From NCBI RefSeq assembly GCF_025822605.1, contig NZ_JACKTY010000040.1, forward strand, positions 187 through 64,186: 64,000 nucleotides of DNA, given 5' to 3'. This document shows, in pieces, positions 59,630 through 64,000 of the stretch. Source of the DNA: Mycolicibacterium komossense (GTDB taxonomy: Bacteria; Actinomycetota; Actinomycetes; Mycobacteriales; Mycobacteriaceae). The number at the start of each line of letters is the position of its first letter. Positions within the stretch are counted from its first letter, which is position 1. The notes beneath the pieces are model-generated. The model was not told the origin of the DNA, did no database searches, and saw only the letters and a program-made list of their open reading frames with translations. Made by a program: the position numbers and the translations under genes.

Positions 59630-61182
59630 CCGATCCCTACACCCGCGGACTGTGGGTGACATCGACCCTGGCCGATTCGTTGCGCGACGCCGCCCGTGAG
59701 ACGCCGCTGCGTGAAGTCCTCGTCGACGGTGACCACCGGCTCGACTGCAGCACGTTAGAGGCCCGAGCGACCGGCCTGGCTCACGCCCTGTCACAGCGGA
59801 TGGCACCGGGCAGCGTGGTGTCGTTCATGCTGCCGAACTGGCACGAGGCAGCGGTCATCTATCTGGGTGCCACCCTCGCGGGGATGGCAGTGAATCCGAT
59901 CCTGCCGTCGCTACGCGATCACGAGTTGCGGTTCATCCTCGGCGACGCCGACAGCCGGATGATCTTCGCGCCCGGCATTTTCCGCGGCCACGACTACGGG
60001 GCGATGCTCGCCAGGGTGACAGCCTCGTCGACTTCTCCACCCGAGGTGGTCGTCGTGCGTGGCGGCACCGATCGCCACACCCCCTACGAGTCGTTGTTCG
60101 ACGGCCCGGCGTACGCGCTGCCCGCCCTGCACCCCGACGACGTCCGGATGATCATGTACACCTCGGGCACCACCGGGAAACCGAAAGGTGTTCTGCACAG
60201 TCACAATTCCATCCATGCGCTGATCTGCCAGATCCGTGACCATTGGCTGGTGGAGCGCGGCGACAGGTTCCTGGTCCCCTCCCCCATCGCCCATATCGGG
60301 GGCTCGATCTACGCGTTCGAGTGCCCGCTGCTGCTGGGCACCACCGCCGTGCTGATGGAACGTTGGGACGCCGCAGACGCCGTCGACTTGATGGTCGATG
60401 AGTGCTGCACCCACATAGCCGGTGCCACCCCCTTCCTCGACCAGCTGCTCACGGCCGCCTCCGGTGCCGGCACCCGGCTGCCGGATCTCAAGGTGTTCGT
60501 CTGCGGTGGCGCCTCGGTCGCTCCGACGCTGATCCGCAGGGCAACAGCATATTTCGAGAAGGCCGTGGTCACCCGGGTCTATGGCTCGACCGAGGTCCCG
60601 GTCACGACCGTGGGCTGCACGACGGTCGACGACGCCGACCATGCCGCCGACACCGACGGCAAGCCGGGCATCGCCGACATCCGATTGTCGGCCTCCGGGG
60701 AGATCTGCGCGCGCGGACCTCAGATGCTGCGCGGTTACCTGCACCCCGAGGACGGCTCTGCCGCCTTCGACGCCGACGGCTATTTCCGCACCGGCGACCT
60801 GGCGCAGTGGGTCGACGACGACTACCTGGTGGTCACCGGACGGGCCAAGGACATCATCATCCGCAACGGCGAAAACATCTCGCCCAAGGAAGTCGAGGAC
60901 ATCCTTCTCGGGCATCCCGATATCGTGGAGATCGCGATCGTCGGCCTGCCCGACGCGCGCACCGGCGAGCGAGCGTGCGCGGTCATCGTGCCCGCGCCGT
61001 CCACCTCCGGCCCCGGGCTGACCGAGCTACACGACCTGCTGATGGCTCATGGCGTCGCAACCTTCAAAGTTCCTGAACAAGTGGCGATCTGGGATGCACT
61101 ACCGAAAAACGATGCGGGCAAGGTGCTCAAGCATCAGATCCGCGCGGTGCTGTCCGAGAACTCGACCAAGGTGGGTGGCTGA
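59626..61182 (+). CDS. Acyl-CoA synthetase / AMP-dependent ligase
   Basis: 518 aa. P-loop MYTSGTTGKPKG, VYGSTEVP, YFRTGDLAQW, GRAKDIIIRNGENISPKEVE, catalytic Lys in NDAGKVLKHQ. Full length and intact. GTG start overlaps the GntR stop as GTGA. One of two ligases in this operon, so two different acids (for example the substrate and a ring-opened product) may be activated. Confidence 0.92.
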   Translation: MTDPYTRGLWVTSTLADSLRDAARETPLREVLVDGDHRLDCSTLEARATGLAHALSQRMAPGSVVSFMLPNWHEAAVIYLGATLAGMAVNPILPSLRDHELRFILGDADSRMIFAPGIFRGHDYGAMLARVTASSTSPPEVVVVRGGTDRHTPYESLFDGPAYALPALHPDDVRMIMYTSGTTGKPKGVLHSHNSIHALICQIRDHWLVERGDRFLVPSPIAHIGGSIYAFECPLLLGTTAVLMERWDAADAVDLMVDECCTHIAGATPFLDQLLTAASGAGTRLPDLKVFVCGGASVAPTLIRRATAYFEKAVVTRVYGSTEVPVTTVGCTTVDDADHAADTDGKPGIADIRLSASGEICARGPQMLRGYLHPEDGSAAFDADGYFRTGDLAQWVDDDYLVVTGRAKDIIIRNGENISPKEVEDILLGHPDIVEIAIVGLPDARTGERACAVIVPAPSTSGPGLTELHDLLMAHGVATFKVPEQVAIWDALPKNDAGKVLKHQIRAVLSENSTKVGG

Positions 61183-61184
61183 GC

Positions 61185-61970
61185 ATGCAGGTGGCCGTTG
61201 TGACGGGGGCGAGCAGCGGTATCGGCTTCGGCTGCGCCACCAAGCTCGCCGAGCTGGGCATGGCGGTCGTCGGGGCCGGCCGCGACGCTGAGCGGTTGGC
61301 CGATCTCGAGCGGGCGGTCGGCGATGCGGACCGCATCGCAACCGTCGCTGTCGATCTCACCGAAGACGACGCGCCGCAACGGATCGTCTCGGCGGCCGTC
61401 GAACGTTGGGGGCACATCGATTTTCTGGTCAACAACGCCGGCGTCGGCAGTCCCAAGCCGCTGCACGAGACCGATGACGACACCCTGGACTACTTTCTGT
61501 CGCTGATGCTGCGGGCGCCGTTCCGGCTGGCCCGCGACGTGCTGCCGCATATGCCGCCGGGGTCGGCGATCATCAACGTGACGTCGACTTTCGCTGTCGT
61601 CGGCGGCCTGCGCGGCGGGGCCTACTCGGCAGCCAAAGGCGGGTTGACAGCCCTGACCACACATATCGCCTGCCAGTACGGCGCGCAGGGAATCCGTTGC
61701 AACGCAGTCGCTCCCGGCGTCACGCTGACGCCGATGGTGGTCCAGCGACTGGACGACGAACGGTTCCGCAAGGTCAACACCGAGATGACACCGCATCAGC
61801 GGCTGGGCTCGGTCGACGATATCGCCAGTACCGTGGCGTTCCTGTGCTCGCCAGGGGGAAGTTTCATCAACGGGCAGACCATCGTGGTCGACGGCGGCTG
61901 GAGTTCCACCAAGTTCCTGTCGGATTTCGCCTTGACCTCGGAGTGGCGAGCTCGGGAAGGTCAGCAGTGA
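61185..61970 (+). CDS. SDR family oxidoreductase
   Basis: 261 aa. TGASSGIGFG, NNAGVG, VTSTFAV with catalytic Ser, YSAAKGG, APGVTLTPM. Starts 2 bp after the first ligase and overlaps the second as GTGA. Third cofactor-dependent alcohol/ketone enzyme of the locus; substrate unknown. Confidence 0.9.
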   Translation: MQVAVVTGASSGIGFGCATKLAELGMAVVGAGRDAERLADLERAVGDADRIATVAVDLTEDDAPQRIVSAAVERWGHIDFLVNNAGVGSPKPLHETDDDTLDYFLSLMLRAPFRLARDVLPHMPPGSAIINVTSTFAVVGGLRGGAYSAAKGGLTALTTHIACQYGAQGIRCNAVAPGVTLTPMVVQRLDDERFRKVNTEMTPHQRLGSVDDIASTVAFLCSPGGSFINGQTIVVDGGWSSTKFLSDFALTSEWRAREGQQ

Positions 61971-63448
61971 ACCTCTTCACGCTGCTCGACCAGGCTGCCG
62001 CCCGGTTCGGTGACCGCGGCGCGGTATTCCACGGCCGGCGCCAGGTCTGCACCTGGAGCGAACTGCGGGAGCGGGCGCTGCGGCTCGCCGCATCGATCCG
62101 GCAGTCCGTCCCCGCGGGCGCGCGGATCGCGATCGCCAGCGAGAACCGGCCGGAGATCGTGGAGCTGATGTTCGCAATCTGGGCCGCCGAGTGCGTCGTC
62201 GTGCCGGTCAACTTCAAACTCCACGTCCGGGAGATGCTCCAGATTCTCGACGATGCCGGCGCGGCGCTGGTCTTCACCTCAGCCAAGATCGGGGCCGCGC
62301 TCGCACCGGCCACCGAGATGCCGGTGGAGGTGGTCACCGGTGCGAGTTACCAAAATCGTTTCACCACAGCGCCTTCGGACCCACCCGACACCGATCCCGC
62401 GGCACTGGCGTGGTTGTTCTACACCAGCGGCACCACCGGCCGCTCGAAAGGTGCGATGCTCTCGCATCGCAATCTGATCGCGATGACGGTGGCGCACCTG
62501 GCCGATTTCGATGCGGCCGACCAGAACTGCAGCCTGGTCCACGGGGCACCGATGTCACACGGCTCCGGTCTGTACATCGCCCCCTACGTGTTGCGGGGAG
62601 CCAGACAGGTCGTTCCGGAGTCCGGCGCTTTCGAGCCCGAGGAGTTTCTCGACCTCTGCGACCACCACCCGGGGTGCGCCACATTCCTGGCACCCACGAT
62701 GGTCCAGCGTCTCGTCCAGACCGGCCGGCCGCGGCCCCGGCAGCTCCGCACGATCGTCTACGGCGGCGGTCCGATGTACGTCGACAGCCTGAAAAGAGCA
62801 CTCGCGGCATTCGGTCCGATCTTCACCCAGCTCTACGGCCAGGGTGAGGCACCGATGACGATCACCGGACTGCGGCAGGCCGATCACCTCGGCGCCGACG
62901 ACGTCGTCCTGGGTTCGGTCGGATACGCACGCTCCGGCGTGGACGTCGCCGTGCGGCGGCCCGACGGAACCCTGGCGGAAATCGGCGAGATCGGCGAGAT
63001 CGTCTGCCGCGGCGATGTGGTGATGGCCGGTTACTGGAACAACCCCGATGCCACGGCCGCCACCCTGCACGACGGCTGGCTACGCACCGGCGATATGGGT
63101 TGTTTCGACACCCGCGGTTACCTGACCCTGCGAGACCGCTCCAAGGACGTGGTGATCAGTGGCGGCAGCAACATCTATCCGCGGGAGGTCGAGGAGGTGC
63201 TGCTCGAGCATCCGGCCGTGCTTGAGGCCTGCGTGGTTGGCGCTCCCGATGCCGACTGGGGTGAGGTGGTGGTCGCATTCGTCGTCGGCCAGGTCGAGCC
63301 CGCCGACCTCGACGCCCACCTGCTGCAGCGGATCGCCCGATTCAAACGGCCCAAACGGTACGAATTCGTCGACGAACTGCCGAAGAACAGCTACGGCAAG
63401 ATTCTGAAGCGGGAACTGCGTGACAGGCTTGCCGACCAGCTGACCTGA
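61967..63448 (+). CDS. Acyl-CoA synthetase / AMP-dependent ligase
   Basis: 493 aa. P-loop FYTSGTTGRSKG, QLYGQGEAPM, WLRTGDMG, RSKDVVISGGSNIYPREVE, and catalytic Lys in PKNSYGKILKREL. Similar in length to short ligases of aromatic or cyclic acids. GTG start at 61967. Last gene of the plus-strand operon, followed by a long hairpin. Confidence 0.92.
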   Translation: MNLFTLLDQAAARFGDRGAVFHGRRQVCTWSELRERALRLAASIRQSVPAGARIAIASENRPEIVELMFAIWAAECVVVPVNFKLHVREMLQILDDAGAALVFTSAKIGAALAPATEMPVEVVTGASYQNRFTTAPSDPPDTDPAALAWLFYTSGTTGRSKGAMLSHRNLIAMTVAHLADFDAADQNCSLVHGAPMSHGSGLYIAPYVLRGARQVVPESGAFEPEEFLDLCDHHPGCATFLAPTMVQRLVQTGRPRPRQLRTIVYGGGPMYVDSLKRALAAFGPIFTQLYGQGEAPMTITGLRQADHLGADDVVLGSVGYARSGVDVAVRRPDGTLAEIGEIGEIVCRGDVVMAGYWNNPDATAATLHDGWLRTGDMGCFDTRGYLTLRDRSKDVVISGGSNIYPREVEEVLLEHPAVLEACVVGAPDADWGEVVVAFVVGQVEPADLDAHLLQRIARFKRPKRYEFVDELPKNSYGKILKRELRDRLADQLT

Positions 63449-63456
63449 GTCCAGGC

Positions 63457-63510
63457 CGAGTGTGCGCCCAGGCAAGCCTTCCGCGACAGGAGGACCTGGA
63501 CGCACACTCG
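63457..63510 (+). terminator. Long hairpin after the plus-strand catabolic operon
   Basis: CGAGTGTGCG-C-CCAGG pairs with CCTGG-A-CGCACACTCG: 15 pairs and one C-A mismatch around a 22-nt loop, 9 bp after the stop. The remaining part of the 247-bp gap holds only the promoter near 63611. Confidence 0.7.
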
Positions 63511-63610
63511 ACGGTTCTGGGGCCTCACATTCCCGATCGCCCATTTCAGAGGGGCCAATCAGATGGACTAGCAGGTTTTACCCCACCCAGCTCCGTCAGC
63601 GCTCTCGACG

Positions 63611-63640
63611 TTGACGAAGGTTGGAGTTGGACTATATAGT
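63611..63640 (+). promoter_or_regulatory. Strong sigma-A-type promoter for the lipoprotein gene
   Basis: TTGACG (63611-63616), 18-bp spacer, TATAGT (63635-63640). The -10 lies in a perfect ACTATATAGT palindrome. A leader of about 50 nt would follow. Confidence 0.6.
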
Positions 63641-63695
63641 TCAGTTTATCTCTGGCACGAAATCCCGTCAACCGCGCGATCGAAGAGGACACACC

Positions 63696-63938
63696 ATGAA
63701 GTCACGTCGCCTGGCGGCTGCCGCCGGGGCAATTGCCATTGTCGGACTGGGCACGCTGACCGCAGCGTGCGGTAGCAACAGCAGTGAAAGCCCTTCTACC
63801 TCAACGACTACCACCACTACCACCACCGCGCCGTCGGCCACCCCGACCGAGAAGGGGCTCGACCCCAACGGCGGCAACAAGTTCACCCCGACAGTGAAGG
63901 CGCCGACGCCGGCGACCGCCATCCCCGGCGACCACTAA
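63696..63938 (+). CDS. Small Thr-rich lipoprotein
   Basis: 80 aa. The signal peptide ends in lipobox TAAC-G (Cys about 25), so the mature protein is a 56-residue lipid-anchored peptide with a run of eight threonines and a Pro/Thr-rich, Gly/Asn-containing tail. No known domain. GAAGAGGA before ATG and a strong promoter upstream suggest good expression. Ends at a hairpin. Confidence 0.8.
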   Translation: MKSRRLAAAAGAIAIVGLGTLTAACGSNSSESPSTSTTTTTTTTAPSATPTEKGLDPNGGNKFTPTVKAPTPATAIPGDH

Positions 63939-63944
63939 CGCGAC

Positions 63945-63985
63945 GTCCCGGCTGTCTGGCCCGACAGGTCCAGACAGCTGGGGAC
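63945..63985 (+). terminator. Hairpin after the lipoprotein gene
   Basis: GCTGTCTGG (63951-63959) pairs with CCAGACAGC (63970-63978) around a 10-nt loop, with outer arms GTCCC and GGGAC. Begins 7 bp after the stop. The last 15 bases of the window hold nothing recognisable. Confidence 0.7.
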
Positions 63986-64000
63986 CGCGCTCGCTCAGGC

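Overview
The window is high-GC actinobacterial DNA, almost certainly from a fast-growing environmental mycobacterium (Mycobacterium/Mycolicibacterium). The markers are an antigen 85 mycolyltransferase, a maltokinase of the GlgE pathway, an LdtMt1-type L,D-transpeptidase, a recC-recB-recD operon, a 13E12-type DUF222/HNH gene, F420/FMN split-barrel proteins, a WhiB protein, mycobacterial P450s with a 3Fe-4S ferredoxin, and many fadD/fadE/SDR genes. Many genes overlap by ATGA, GTGA or TGATG, and several start codons lie 6-8 nt after a TANNNT box, as expected for leaderless mycobacterial transcripts. I see no tRNA, rRNA, CRISPR array, insertion sequence or prophage.

Layout. 0-1.1 kb: a broken DUF222/HNH gene with two internal tandem duplications. 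1.1-9.5 kb: recCBD on the minus strand. 9.6-18 kb: envelope and housekeeping genes (a low-complexity membrane protein, a P450 with a CRP-like box, a Cys-rich membrane protein, a VWA protein, a CtaG-like protein, an LCP ligase, an SRPBCC protein, maltokinase). 18-21.8 kb: a complete ABC importer of the polyamine/iron/phosphonate type. 22-25.5 kb: antigen 85, then a TetR regulator and a FAD oxidoreductase with a near-ideal operator between them. 25.6-31 kb: three split-barrel flavoproteins, CorA, two hydrolases and an Ldt. 31-34 kb: ferredoxin-P450 divergent from TetR-SDR around a long palindrome. 34.5-39.6 kb: zwf, then a fadD-SDR pair behind a KstR-type box. 39.6-45.3 kb: an aldo/keto reductase beside the remains of a second one, an XRE regulator, DUF4331, WhiB, and a second KstR-type box between a dihydrodipicolinate-reductase-like gene and a hydroxysteroid-dehydrogenase-like SDR.

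The most interesting part is 45.36-63.45 kb. Two divergent, translationally coupled operons share a 146-bp promoter region. The minus-strand arm encodes SDR, Rieske oxygenase, luciferase-like monooxygenase, Baeyer-Villiger monooxygenase, SDR, CaiB-type CoA transferase and four acyl-CoA dehydrogenase subunits arranged as two long/short pairs. The plus-strand arm encodes a double-length SMP-30-like propeller protein, a GntR/UTRA regulator, CoA ligase, SDR and CoA ligase. Two copies of a TTGTCCGGACAA-like operator sit at the two promoters. Together they look like a substrate-inducible pathway for a cyclic, probably terpenoid- or steroid-like compound: hydroxylation, oxidation to ketone, Baeyer-Villiger ring expansion to lactone, lactone opening, CoA activation and partial beta-oxidation. 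Enoyl-CoA hydratase, thiolase and an electron-transfer partner for the Rieske enzyme are not in the window. The substrate is unknown.
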